From Hyphomicrobiales bacterium (GTDB taxonomy: Bacteria; Pseudomonadota; Alphaproteobacteria; Rhizobiales; Rhizobiaceae), in contig UBNQ01000013.1 in NCBI GenBank assembly GCA_900466875.1, forward strand, positions 59,096 to 123,095: 64,000 nucleotides of DNA, given 5' to 3'. The translations under genes and the position numbers were made by a program. The number at the start of each line of letters is the position of its first letter. Position 1 is the stretch's first letter. This document shows positions 24,508 through 33,242 of the stretch, piece after piece. The notes under the pieces were generated by a model, which worked only from the letters and a program-made list of their open reading frames with translations, was not told the origin of the DNA and made no database searches.

Positions 24508-25983
24508 ATGGCTCTTGCAAGACCCACGCTTGCGGCAATCCGCTATGGATATGGTCTTAGGCCCGGGCAGGAGAGCCCGTCCGATGCCGATGGGCTGATC
24601 AATCAGCTCAGGAAAGGCATCGCTGCCAAGGATCGTTTCCCGCGGGAAGGGCTTGTGGGTCGTCGCGAATCCGCCACGCGCGTCATTTCCTTGAGGGCCG
24701 CTGAGGCCAAGGCTGCACGGGAAGGCAAGCCGAACGAAAGCATCCGCAAGGAGACCCAGCGGGAAGCACAACGTATCTACCGGGTCGACGCAATGTCGCG
24801 GCTGGCGCAGGCCATTCATTCTCCATTTGGTTTTTATGAACGGCTGGGCAGCTTCTGGATGGATCACTTTTCCACCAGCGCGCTAAAATCCCTGCCGATG
24901 CGGATGATCGTGCCGCTCTACGAAACGGAGGCGATCCGCCCGAACATGGCCGGATCCTTCTCTGCCCTGCTGCAGGCCGCGATCCTGCATCCGGCGATGC
25001 TGATCTATCTCGATCAGAGCCAGAGCGTGGGACCTGACTCGCGAGCAGCCCAGGAAAGCGGCCGCGGCCTGAATGAAAATCTGGGCCGTGAACTGCTGGA
25101 GCTGCACACGCTTGGCGCCGGAAGCGGTTATACGCAGGAGGATGTGCGCGCGGCGGCATTGATCCTGACCGGGTTGACGGTCGACACCCGTGCGCTGCAG
25201 ATGGTCTACCGTCCTCGGCGCGCCCAGGGCGGGACGATCACGCTGCTCGGGCGGGACTATCAGGATGACGAGGCCGGCAGCCAGGACCATGTTCGCATGC
25301 TGGAAGACCTTGCCGCCGATCCCCGCACGGCCGCTCATATCTGCCGCAAGCTTGCGGCGCATTTCATCAGCGACGCACCGCCCGCCGAAATGACGGATGT
25401 CATGGTCGCGGCCTGGAAAGCCAGCGAGGGAAATCTCGGTGAGGTCTATCGGGCCATGCTCGAACATCCGCTCGCCTGGGAAAATCCGGGCCAGAAGATC
25501 AAGCAGCCATTCGAATTCGTCGTATCCGGTTTCCGCGCCCTGAATTTGGCCGACGAGAACATCGCGTCGCTTCTGGCGGATATGGAAGGCGATGACGACG
25601 ATGTCGGCCCGGTCGGAAAGGCCATGCAGATGGCGGGCACAGCCAAGGCTGCCGAGGCCCGACGCCGACGCGCCGGCCAGGCCAATGCACTGACGCTGGG
25701 TGCCCTGCAGAAGATGGGACAGCCGATCTGGCAGCCGCCGAGCCCGGCAGGGGTTCCAGATACGAGTGCCGCCTGGCTGACGCCGGGTCAGCTCAGCGAA
25801 CGGATCGACTGGTCGCGCCGTGTCGCCAAGACACTTGGGCAGAAGATGCAACCCTCCGATTTTCTCCAGGCTGCCCTGGGGGATGCCGCGTCTGCGGAGA
25901 CCATGCGGATCATCGCGCAGGCGCCGAGCAGGCTGCATGGCATCACGATGGTGCTGGCATCGCCGGAATTCAACAGGAGATAA
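24508..25983 (+). CDS. DUF1800 domain-containing protein
   Basis: A 491-aa protein of the DUF1800 family. Diagnostic parts are SFWMDHFSTSA near residue 115, ILHPAMLIYLDQSQS and ENLGRELLELHTLGAGSGYTQEDV, then the KIKQPFEF segment. DUF1800 proteins are almost always encoded beside a DUF1501 protein, as here (5-base spacing), and have been described as a conserved two-gene unit of unknown biochemical role. No signal peptide is evident. An AAGGAG lies upstream of ATG 24508. Confidence 0.92.
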   Translation: MALARPTLAAIRYGYGLRPGQESPSDADGLINQLRKGIAAKDRFPREGLVGRRESATRVISLRAAEAKAAREGKPNESIRKETQREAQRIYRVDAMSRLAQAIHSPFGFYERLGSFWMDHFSTSALKSLPMRMIVPLYETEAIRPNMAGSFSALLQAAILHPAMLIYLDQSQSVGPDSRAAQESGRGLNENLGRELLELHTLGAGSGYTQEDVRAAALILTGLTVDTRALQMVYRPRRAQGGTITLLGRDYQDDEAGSQDHVRMLEDLAADPRTAAHICRKLAAHFISDAPPAEMTDVMVAAWKASEGNLGEVYRAMLEHPLAWENPGQKIKQPFEFVVSGFRALNLADENIASLLADMEGDDDDVGPVGKAMQMAGTAKAAEARRRRAGQANALTLGALQKMGQPIWQPPSPAGVPDTSAAWLTPGQLSERIDWSRRVAKTLGQKMQPSDFLQAALGDAASAETMRIIAQAPSRLHGITMVLASPEFNRR

Positions 25984-25988
25984 GGCCG

Positions 25989-27176
25989 ATGAGCCAGAAC
26001 GAGAGCGCTTCGAATTTTCGCCTCTCCCGTCGAGGTTTCCTGGCCGGAGCCTGCTGCGCGGCAGCGGCACCCGTCCTGACGCCGGTCACCTTTGCGGCCA
26101 TGCCCGGAGACAATCGTTTCGTCACCATCATCCTGCGTGGCGCGATGGACGGACTCGATCTCGTGCAGCCTTATGGTGACCCCGCTTTTGCGGGGCTTCG
26201 GCCCAAGCTGGCGCTGACGCCAGATACGGGCCTGCTCGATCTCGACGGATTTTTCGGCCTGAACCCGGCAGCTTCCGCGCTCATGCCCTTGTGGAAGGCG
26301 GGCAATCTGTCCTTCGTCCATGCCGTCTCGACGCCCTATCGCGACCAGCGGAGCCATTTTGACGGTCAGGATATTCTGGAGACCGGCGGCGCTGACAAGA
26401 CCCAGAAAACCGGATGGTTGAACCGGGCTCTGGCCGCCATTCCGCGATCCGATGCCCGCAAGGCGATCGACATCAATACGTCGATGGAGCTGATCCTGAC
26501 CGGGCCGAACCAGGTGGACAATTGGTCGAGCCAAAGCGATTTTTCGCTGGCTGACGACGAGATCGCCTTTCTCGATCGGCTTTATTCGCGCGATCCGCTT
26601 TTCGCCAAAGCCTTTGACGAGGCGAAGACGACCGACAAGGCGGCGGACCTTCTTTATTCGGACGCAAAGCGCGGTTCGGGCATTGCCGACATGGCAAAAC
26701 TGGCCGGCGGGATGCTGCGCGAGCAATACCGGGTGGCGAGCTTTTCCATCAACGGCTGGGATACCCATGTCGGGCAGGCGGGACAGTTCAGGAAAGCGGC
26801 CGGCGACCTTGCGACTGCGATCACGACCTTGAAGGAAACCCTCGGCGACGAGGTGTGGAACAAGACCGTGGTACTGGCCATGACCGAATTCGGGCGCACC
26901 GCCCGCGAAAACGGCACAAACGGCACCGACCACGGCACGGGCGGTCTGGCCGTTCTGGCCGGTGGCGCCGTGGCCGGCGGCAAGGTGCTTGGTGCATGGC
27001 CGGGTCTGGGCGAAGGAAAACTGCTGGACGAACGCGACCTGATGCCGACCGGCGACGTCCGCGAGATCGCCGCCGCCATGCTCTACCGCCAGTTCGACAT
27101 CAAGCCGAGCAGCCTGACAAGCCGGGTGTTTCCGGGATTGGGTTTCGACGAGGGCTCGGTGTTTTTGAAGGGGTGA
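25989..27176 (+). CDS. DUF1501 Tat-exported protein
   Basis: A 395-aa DUF1501 protein related to the alkaline-phosphatase/sulfatase-like superfamily. A twin-arginine signal (LSRRGFLAG, residues 12-20) and hydrophobic stretch end near AMPGD, so it is predicted to be exported folded to the periplasm. Family motifs are TIILRGAMDGLDLVQPYGD, HAVSTPYRDQRSHFDGQDILE, and MTEFGRTARENGTNGTDHG near the C-terminus, which supplies probable metal-binding His/Asp. It is the second gene of the DUF1800-DUF1501 operon. Substrate and partner chemistry are unknown. Confidence 0.93.
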   Translation: MSQNESASNFRLSRRGFLAGACCAAAAPVLTPVTFAAMPGDNRFVTIILRGAMDGLDLVQPYGDPAFAGLRPKLALTPDTGLLDLDGFFGLNPAASALMPLWKAGNLSFVHAVSTPYRDQRSHFDGQDILETGGADKTQKTGWLNRALAAIPRSDARKAIDINTSMELILTGPNQVDNWSSQSDFSLADDEIAFLDRLYSRDPLFAKAFDEAKTTDKAADLLYSDAKRGSGIADMAKLAGGMLREQYRVASFSINGWDTHVGQAGQFRKAAGDLATAITTLKETLGDEVWNKTVVLAMTEFGRTARENGTNGTDHGTGGLAVLAGGAVAGGKVLGAWPGLGEGKLLDERDLMPTGDVREIAAAMLYRQFDIKPSSLTSRVFPGLGFDEGSVFLKG

Positions 27177-27307
27177 GGCGAGGAAAGGAGCCGGTTCCGC
27201 CTGGAGGCATGATGCGCCGACGGGGCGCTTTCGGCCGCGTGGACATAGCGCGGAAAGCGGTCGAGCATAACGAGCGGCTAGATAGCGTGTTTTTCCGCTC
27301 GCCCCGA

Positions 27308-27694
27308 TCATACATCAATCTTGTAGCCCAGATCGAGATCACTGGCTGGTACGCCACGGATGCCCCAGTTCGTTGAAGGAACTTCGATCAGGATGATCTT
27401 GATATCTTCAGCAGGGATGTCGAACGCTGACAATTCGGCTGCCAATGCCGAATAAAGCTGCCGCTTCGCCTCTTCGCTTCGGCCGGAAAACAGCGTTATT
27501 TCCACGACCGAATAAAACGGTCCTTTTCCGGTTGGCGTGATGATTGCGTCTTCATCATATTCGATAAGCCGCACGCAACGGTCATGCTCGGGAAGCTTCA
27601 GCGCGTGAAGCAAAGCGCGCTGTACAGCTTCGATGAGCTCAAGCTTTCTCCCTCCTATCCATCCGCGTCTGGTCTCGATTCGTGTTGCAGGCAT
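27308..27694 (-). CDS. Tautomerase family protein
   Basis: A 128-aa tautomerase-superfamily protein. Pro2 (after Met removal, the catalytic N-terminal proline) and the opening MPATRIETRRGW are characteristic of the longer 4-oxalocrotonate-tautomerase-like branch, with RLIEYDEDAI and FSVVEITLFSGRSEEAKRQLY-type strands following. Such enzymes carry out keto-enol tautomerisation or dehalogenation of small organic acids. The substrate is unknown and the neighbours give no pathway. It is monocistronic. Confidence 0.87.
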   Translation of the reverse strand: MPATRIETRRGWIGGRKLELIEAVQRALLHALKLPEHDRCVRLIEYDEDAIITPTGKGPFYSVVEITLFSGRSEEAKRQLYSALAAELSAFDIPAEDIKIILIEVPSTNWGIRGVPASDLDLGYKIDV

Positions 27695-27891
27695 CTTGAA
27701 ACTCCGTGTTCCCTAGGAGCGGGATCGTCCGGCATAGGCTGGCCAGAGGCAAAGCAACGTGTACCAATGCAAACCGGTAGCGGAGATCAGTTTTCCAAGC
27801 TCATCTCCGCGATCGCAGCGAAGCGACCACCGTGCCTTATTTCTCGCCTTCGGTCCGTATTGCGCTATCTGAACGGTTTTGGAGAACGGTA

Positions 27892-28113
27892 ATGCGAACG
27901 ATCTATTGGGATAAGCCGGTCAATGTCGGGGGCAGACTGATTTTCGGCCCGCTCGACGCTCAGACACACATGGGCAGTTCCTGGATTGCCGTTAAGGATC
28001 GCTCATTTGCGGTTGCTGCAAATGCTATACTTGACGCTTTGGCGGGACGCGCGTCACCGGATGTTGCCCGCGAGCTTTTCGAAAAAGCGTTGAGCAGCTC
28101 TCGCAAAATCTGA
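27892..28113 (+). CDS. DUF982 protein (first copy)
   Basis: A 73-aa protein with the DUF982 pattern: a DKPVNV strand, a central FGPLDA, then A..AILDALAGRAS and a C-terminal helix ARELFEKAL. DUF982 proteins are short, abundant and mostly restricted to Rhizobiales; no function is known. ATG 27892 follows GGAGAA; a longer frame from 27832 lacks a ribosome site. A second, longer DUF982 protein lies 560 bases downstream. Confidence 0.72.
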   Translation: MRTIYWDKPVNVGGRLIFGPLDAQTHMGSSWIAVKDRSFAVAANAILDALAGRASPDVARELFEKALSSSRKI

Positions 28114-28234
28114 CTGACATTCTCCGCGCCATGCGCCGGTCGCAGGATGCCGGGATCGCAGGGGCGGTCTCCTGGAACGTAAGCCATTTTGTTTTGTTAG
28201 CTCTGTGTCGCATACCGCGACAGGGAGTAAGCAA

Positions 28235-28366
28235 ATGCCTGACGCTCCAAAGCCTGGTCAACAGGACGATAAACGTTCCGATCAGCAGAACAACCGCCCG
28301 GATGACAAGTCCGGCGTCCAGACCAAGCCGGCCGATCGTGAAAATGACAAGACCGATCGACGCTAA
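28235..28366 (+). CDS. Small disordered hydrophilic protein
   Basis: A 43-aa protein made almost entirely of D, K, Q, N, P and R (MPDAPKPGQQDDKRSDQQ at the start, ENDKTDRR at the end), so intrinsically disordered. It has a clear AGGGAG eight bases before ATG 28235 and is followed by a 9-bp hairpin, both arguing that it is real. I recognise no family; hydrophilic peptides of this kind are sometimes stress-related, but that is a guess. Confidence 0.5.
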   Translation: MPDAPKPGQQDDKRSDQQNNRPDDKSGVQTKPADRENDKTDRR

Positions 28367-28374
28367 ATGATGAC

Positions 28375-28398
28375 CCGGCTGGGTAATGCCCCAGCCGG
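28375..28398 (+). terminator. Hairpin after small hydrophilic gene
   Basis: A perfect 9-bp stem CCGGCTGGG / CCCAGCCGG (28375-28383 with 28390-28398) has a six-base loop, nine bases after the 28366 stop. It lacks a T-run (AGGCTCGGG follows), so termination would be weak or Rho-assisted. Confidence 0.4.
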
Positions 28399-28413
28399 AG
28401 GCTCGGGCAAGAT

Positions 28414-28446
28414 GATAACATCAACATCGACTCATGTGATGTTATC
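28414..28446. promoter_or_regulatory. Perfect 10-bp inverted repeat
   Basis: GATAACATCA (28414-28423) and TGATGTTATC (28437-28446) are exact inverted copies separated by 13 bases in an otherwise empty 306-base gap (28367-28672). The AT-rich arms and spacing resemble an operator for a dimeric regulator, but a stem-loop RNA is possible. The rest of the gap holds no credible gene. Confidence 0.4.
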
Positions 28447-28672
28447 AACTATGCTCAGATTATCGTCGGCAACCGAATTCGTAGGCGCTGACGGCTGAGA
28501 GTGTTCAACTCCCGCCTGCATAAGCATGGCGGTCGATATGACATCGAGCTCAGCGCTTTCCGTGCACTTTTTAAAGCTTCGCAGTCTGGCTTGCGTGTAC
28601 GGCGGTCTCAAACCAGTTCCCGTATTGAGTGATGACAAAGTCGACCGTAGTGGTTTGCCCGGACCCAGCTAG

Positions 28673-28948
28673 ATGGGGACGATCACGCGGATCGACTTCG
28701 GTCTGCGTTGGGCAAAGCCGGTCTATATCGGCGAAAGCGACAAGCTCGATTCCACCGTGTCAGGCCCTGCTGAAGCAATCAGGTGGATGCAGAACCATTT
28801 CAAGTACAAGCGCGGGCTTTTGTACTGGCGCGCTCACGCCCTTTGTCGTGAGGCGCTCCTGGGAATGCTTCACCATGACTTCGCTCGCCAGCCTTTCGTC
28901 GACGCGTGGGTTGAGCAAGGCATTTTGGAGCAGTCGCCAGAAACGTGA
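28673..28948 (+). CDS. DUF982 protein (second copy)
   Basis: A 91-aa DUF982 protein with the full pattern: WAKPVYIGE strand, VSGPAEAIRWMQNHF, a central YWRAHALCREALLG helix and a closing ARQPFVDAWVEQGIL. The conserved A..C in the helix fits the family. Function is unknown. The ribosome site before ATG 28673 is weak. A strong terminator follows. With the copy at 27892 it makes two divergent paralogues within 1.1 kb. Confidence 0.75.
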   Translation: MGTITRIDFGLRWAKPVYIGESDKLDSTVSGPAEAIRWMQNHFKYKRGLLYWRAHALCREALLGMLHHDFARQPFVDAWVEQGILEQSPET

Positions 28949-28999
28949 ATAGCTGAAGATACGACAGAGGGAGCACGCCTGGCGCGGATGTTCCCTCGA

Positions 29000-29042
29000 C
29001 CGAGCAGCCGGAGCGGGGGCTCTCCGGCTGCTCGGTTTATTT
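29000..29042 (+). terminator. Strong intrinsic terminator after DUF982 gene
   Basis: A perfect 14-bp stem (29000-29013 CCGAGCAGCCGGAG with 29022-29035) has an 8-base loop and is followed by TTTATTT. This is a textbook intrinsic terminator for the + strand gene ending at 28948. The convergent thioesterase ends at 29075. Confidence 0.85.
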
Positions 29043-29074
29043 GGATTTCGCGGCGGCGATGGGACAGAGCGTCA

Positions 29075-29461
29075 TCATTCCGCCGGTACCGGCTTCGGCG
29101 TGCCTGCTTCGTCTAGCGCGACCATGACGAATGTTGCAGCGGTGACTTTTTCCTGCGCCTGATGGCGGGCGCGGTGGGCCCATGCCTCGACATTGAGCGT
29201 GATCGACGTCGTGCCGACGCGGATGATATCTGTGTAGATGGCCAGCGTATCGCCGATCTTGACTGGCAGCTGGAAGGCCATTTCCTTTACCGCTGCGGTG
29301 ACGACACGACCGCGGGCGCGCTCTGCGGCGCGGATGCCGCTGGCAAGGTCCATCTGGGCCATGACCCAGCCGCCGAAAATATCGCCGGCCGGATTGGCGT
29401 CACTCGGCATGGCCAGCGTTCGAAGGGTCAGTTCACCGGTCGGTTTGGCAGCTTCGGTCAT
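29075..29461 (-). CDS. Acyl-CoA thioesterase (YciA-like)
   Basis: Hotdog-fold thioesterase of 128 aa. The active-site region NPAGDIFGGWVMAQMDLASG holds the catalytic Asp and matches YciA-type acyl-CoA hydrolases, which cleave short- to long-chain acyl-CoA. AVKEMAFQLPVKIGD is the next family strand. The start at 29461 follows AAGGATGA; the frame is open to 29569, but the extra 36 residues are hydrophilic and overlap the divergent chemoreceptor promoter. It is cytosolic and probably monocistronic. Confidence 0.9.
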   Translation of the reverse strand: MTEAAKPTGELTLRTLAMPSDANPAGDIFGGWVMAQMDLASGIRAAERARGRVVTAAVKEMAFQLPVKIGDTLAIYTDIIRVGTTSITLNVEAWAHRARHQAQEKVTAATFVMVALDEAGTPKPVPAE

Positions 29462-29704
29462 TCCGGAATCATCCTTTGAAATTGGTGTGTCTGTCGGGAG
29501 GCGGACACTAGCCGTGTTTCTGTCGATTGCCAGTTTCTTTTGATCATGGCGACCATGTGCGTTCGTCATGACTTGGGGGCGGAGAATATCCGAAGAACAA
29601 ATCTGCGTTCGACTTCGTCACCGGCGGGGCTTCAAGTTCTTCACGGCCCGGTAACTTCCGATCGTTATCATTTGATGAGATTTGCACATATCGGGGGAGA
29701 TATC

Positions 29705-31519
29705 ATGCAGCGTCTTGCCATTTCCTGGCGTCTTTATTGTCTGGTCGCACTGTCGCTTGTCATTCTGGCCGGTGCGCTGACCTTCAGTCTTTTCGAGAGC
29801 TATGCGTCTTCCGAGCGGGAGCGGAAGGCCGGGCTTGCGCAGATGAACGACACGGCGCTTGCCGTGCTTGCCAAATATCAGGCGCTGGAAGCGTCCGGCG
29901 CCCTGTCTCGCGATCAGGCGCAGACGGAGGCGAAGGGTGTGATCGCCGCCATGCGCTATGACAATGGGTCCGGTTACTTCTGGATCAACGACATGCATCC
30001 GACGATGGTCATGCATGCGGTGAAGCCGGAGATGAACGGCTCGGACCTCAGTCAGAACAAGGATCCGAACGGCAAATTCCTGTTCGTCGAATTCGTCAGG
30101 CAAGTGAAGGCGAACGGCAAGGGTTTTGTCGATTATTACTGGCCGAAGCCCGGCGCCAGCGAGCCGGTGGAGAAGTTTTCGCATGTGGCGGGTTTTGCGC
30201 CCTGGGGCTGGGTTGTCGGCACCGGCGTTTATGTCGATGACCTGAAGGCGATGTTCCGCAAGGATGCGACCGATTTCGCCATGATTTTCGCGGTTGGTGC
30301 GCTGTTCCTGATCGGCGGTGCGTGGCTGGTGGTGAAGAGCGTGACAGCGCCGCTGTCGCGCGTGCAGCAGGCGCTGCAGTCGATTGCGGGCGGAGCGAAA
30401 GGCATTGCCGTTCCCTGCACGGGTCAGAAGAACGAGATCGGGGAAATGGCGCGGGCGCTTGTCGTGCTGCGCGACAATGTCGAGGAGCGCGCGGCGTTGC
30501 AGGCCCGCGAGGCGGATCAGCAGCGCGCCATCGCGGCCGAACGTTCGGCGAGCGAAAGGGCGATCTCGACCGCCGCCGACCGGCAGTCCCATGCCATGCG
30601 CGAACTCGGCCAGGCGCTCGAAAGCCTGGCGGCCGGCGATCTTTCCGTGTCGCTCGGCGATATCGGCGAGGACTACGCCAAGATCGGGCAGGATTTCAAC
30701 GATGCGGTCGGGGCGCTGAATGCGGCGATCCTGGCGATCTCCGAGACGGGCATGATCGTGCGCGACAGCGCCTCGGACATTTCCGGCGCGACCGGCAATC
30801 TGGCCAAGCGGACAGAACAGCAGGCGGCGGCCCTGGAGGAGACGGCGGCGGCGCTCGATCAGATCACCACCACCGTGCGCATCGCCTCGCAGCGCGCAGG
30901 CGAAGCCCGCCAGATGGTCAGCGAGACAAAACTCAGCGCCAGCCGGTCCGGCGAGATCGTCCGCAATGCGATCGATGCCATGGGCCGCATCGAGCAATCG
31001 TCCGGGCAGATCAGCCAGATCATCTCGGTGATCGACGAGATCGCCTTCCAGACCAATCTTCTGGCGCTGAATGCCGGTGTCGAGGCCGCACGCGCCGGCG
31101 AGGCGGGTAGGGGCTTTGCCGTCGTGGCGCAGGAAGTGCGCGAACTGGCGCAGCGCTCCGCGGGAGCCGCCAAGGAGATCAAGGTGCTGATTTCCAATTC
31201 CGTGCAGGAGGTCGAGGGCGGCGTTACGCTGGTGCGCTCCACCGGTGACGCGCTGGTCGAGATCGCAAGCCTGGTGGAGAAGGTCAATGCGCATGTGGAG
31301 ACCATCGCCACCACTTCGCAGGAGCAGGCGAGCGGGCTGGCCGAGATCAATTCCTCGGTCAACCACATGGACCAGATGACCCAGCAGAACGCCGCCATGG
31401 TGGAAGAAACGACGGCCGCAAGCCAGACGCTGGCCGACCAGAGCCTGCATCTGCAGCAGTTGCTGGGCGCTTTCAGGCTCGGCAATGCCGGCGGGCGCTC
31501 TTTTTCCCGCGCGGCCTGA
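29705..31519 (+). CDS. Methyl-accepting chemotaxis protein, single Cache
   Basis: Chemoreceptor of 604 aa. TM1 (about 8-30) is followed by a periplasmic single-Cache domain (YDNGSGYFWINDMHPTMVMHAV, then GKFLFVEFV and FAPWGWVVGTGVYVDDL), TM2 (about 193-215), a HAMP domain, and a signalling domain with the hairpin tip EIAFQTNLLALNAGVEAARA. This Cache type often binds small organic acids. It ends SFSRAA with no CheR/CheB pentapeptide, so adaptation would need help from other receptors. ATG 29705 follows GGGGGAGA. A good terminator follows the gene. No chemotaxis genes are nearby. Confidence 0.94.
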   Translation: MQRLAISWRLYCLVALSLVILAGALTFSLFESYASSERERKAGLAQMNDTALAVLAKYQALEASGALSRDQAQTEAKGVIAAMRYDNGSGYFWINDMHPTMVMHAVKPEMNGSDLSQNKDPNGKFLFVEFVRQVKANGKGFVDYYWPKPGASEPVEKFSHVAGFAPWGWVVGTGVYVDDLKAMFRKDATDFAMIFAVGALFLIGGAWLVVKSVTAPLSRVQQALQSIAGGAKGIAVPCTGQKNEIGEMARALVVLRDNVEERAALQAREADQQRAIAAERSASERAISTAADRQSHAMRELGQALESLAAGDLSVSLGDIGEDYAKIGQDFNDAVGALNAAILAISETGMIVRDSASDISGATGNLAKRTEQQAAALEETAAALDQITTTVRIASQRAGEARQMVSETKLSASRSGEIVRNAIDAMGRIEQSSGQISQIISVIDEIAFQTNLLALNAGVEAARAGEAGRGFAVVAQEVRELAQRSAGAAKEIKVLISNSVQEVEGGVTLVRSTGDALVEIASLVEKVNAHVETIATTSQEQASGLAEINSSVNHMDQMTQQNAAMVEETTAASQTLADQSLHLQQLLGAFRLGNAGGRSFSRAA

Positions 31520-31545
31520 CAGCCGGGACGAAGGCCAGGTTTATA

Positions 31546-31578
31546 AAAGGGCCGGAACGCGCAGGCGTCCGGCCCTTT
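31546..31578 (+). terminator. Intrinsic terminator after chemoreceptor gene
   Basis: A perfect 11-bp stem AAAGGGCCGGA (31546-31556) pairs with 31568-31578 around an 11-base loop, 26 bases after the stop. The A/T ends of the stem provide a short T-run followed by CCCG. Confidence 0.7.
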
Positions 31579-31704
31579 CCCGTATTGTGGCGAAGCCGCG
31601 CCGAAATGGCCCGCAAACAGCCATGCTTCATCAAGCTTTCGTTTACCCAATCTGCCTAAAATCGCCATCTGTGTCATTTCGGCATCGAGCGAGAGGCAAC
31701 TGGT

Positions 31705-32970
31705 ATGGCGTATGCTTCCCTATCGACGCGAGTGATTAGCTCGCTGATGGTTTCGACCATGCTGGTCGCCTGTTCGGCCGAAAGCCTCGTGCCGCCGGCG
31801 TCGATCGACAATGGCACGCAGGTCGGTTCCATCTCGCGTTCCTCTCCGCCGGCACCGATCTCCCACCCTGGTTCGCAGCAGCCCTATTCGGTTGCCTCCG
31901 CACCCGTCTCGCAGGCCGGCGGCGGATATCTGGCGCCGCCTCCCGCGCCATCCGGCGACGGTGGACACTACCTGCGCGCGCCGAACGGAGCACCGGCGAC
32001 GATCCCCGCCGATGGCGTCAGCATGGACGAGCAATTCGGTTTCGGTCCCGATGAAAGCGATGTCGTCGGACTTGCCGAGGAGCAGGACGGCGATATTGCC
32101 GAAGGCGTCGGCGATCAGCCGGTGGTCGGCGGCATCGGCACGGACAATCCGGTAGCGCTCAATGCAAGGCGCCAGCCGATCGCGGCGCCAGGACCGGACG
32201 ACCGCGTGATCGTTCCGCCGAAGCGTCAAGGTGCGGGCATCGGTGGGCAGGGGGCAGCGTCCTCGATGACCTGGAGGGACAATTCTCCCGTCGTTGCGCC
32301 GAGCCGCGCGCCTGCCGATGTTCAGGAAGTGGCAATGCTGCGGCCGAACAACCCGGTCGCCAGCGATGCGCCGATGAGCACGCCCGATGGCGCGTGGGCG
32401 CGCACCGTCATGCCCCAGTCGGAAGTGGCCTGCCGCACCGAATTGCGTCGCCTCGGCGTCGAATTCAGGGATCTGCCGCGCATTTCGCAGGGCAACAGCT
32501 GCGGCATCGATCATCCGGTAAAGCTGTCGGGCCTTTCCGGCGGCATCGACGTGAAGCCGGCGGTGACGCTGAACTGCCAGGTGACGCTCGCCTTTGCCAA
32601 ATGGGTGAAGAACGATCTGGCGATTTCGGCCCGCACGCGCTACCTCACCGGCATCCGCCAGATCCAGCCGATGGGCGGTTATTCCTGCCGCAAGATGAAC
32701 AACAGCCGCCAGCGCTACAATCCGATGTCGGAACATGCCCGTGGCAACGCGATCGATATCGGCCGCATCACGCTGAAGAACGGCCATGACATCGACGTGC
32801 GCAAGAAGGGGCTGTTCTCGTTCCGCGAGGGCGGGTTGCTGAAGTCGGTGCGCGGTGACAGCTGCAAGTATTTCTCCACCGTGCTGGGTCCCGGCAGCAA
32901 TGCCGAACACTGGAACCACTTTCACTTCGACCTGCGCTCACGCAAGGGCGGCCGCCAGTACTGCAACTGA
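31705..32970 (+). CDS. Extensin-like_C family lipoprotein
   Basis: A 421-aa exported protein. The signal ends in a lipobox (LVAC, Cys23), so it is probably a lipoprotein. Residues about 25-220 are Pro/Ala/Gly-rich and disordered. The C-terminal 190 residues are an extensin-like_C (DUF) domain: a conserved C...FRDLPRISQGNSCGIDHPVKL, GYSCRKMNNS, MSEHARGNAIDIG and LGPGSNAEHWNHFHFDL. The SEHARGNAIDI and HFHFDL elements place it near the LAS/VanY-like peptidase fold, so a cell-wall role is plausible (inference). ATG 31705 follows GAGAGG. Confidence 0.88.
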   Translation: MAYASLSTRVISSLMVSTMLVACSAESLVPPASIDNGTQVGSISRSSPPAPISHPGSQQPYSVASAPVSQAGGGYLAPPPAPSGDGGHYLRAPNGAPATIPADGVSMDEQFGFGPDESDVVGLAEEQDGDIAEGVGDQPVVGGIGTDNPVALNARRQPIAAPGPDDRVIVPPKRQGAGIGGQGAASSMTWRDNSPVVAPSRAPADVQEVAMLRPNNPVASDAPMSTPDGAWARTVMPQSEVACRTELRRLGVEFRDLPRISQGNSCGIDHPVKLSGLSGGIDVKPAVTLNCQVTLAFAKWVKNDLAISARTRYLTGIRQIQPMGGYSCRKMNNSRQRYNPMSEHARGNAIDIGRITLKNGHDIDVRKKGLFSFREGGLLKSVRGDSCKYFSTVLGPGSNAEHWNHFHFDLRSRKGGRQYCN

Positions 32971-33023
32971 GGACGTAAGTTACGCAGGGTGGGGAGCGGT
33001 CACCAAGCGGACCGGCAGGGCTT

Positions 33024-33242
33024 TCAGTTGAGACGTTTCGAGTTTTTCGGCGCAGGCTCTTCCGTTGGATCGGTCTGAGCGCCGTCCGAATTGCGGAAAT
33101 CCGCCGGCAGCGGAATTGTCAGTGCGTCCACCATGAAACTCGCAAGTTCGTCGAGCGATCCGAAGCCGAAATCATCCGTCTCCGCATCCGCTGCGGCATC
33201 GGTTTCCTGCGGAAAAATGGGCTTCTTGACGGAATTCGGCAT
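33024..33242 (-). CDS. Small acidic hypothetical protein
   Basis: A 72-aa soluble, acidic protein (DAAADAETDDFGFGSLDELASFM) with a short helical centre and a charged tail. No family is recognised. The ribosome site is only fair (GAAAG). It is convergent with the extensin-like gene. It may be a real small rhizobial protein or a chance frame. Confidence 0.4.
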   Translation of the reverse strand: MPNSVKKPIFPQETDAAADAETDDFGFGSLDELASFMVDALTIPLPADFRNSDGAQTDPTEEPAPKNSKRLN

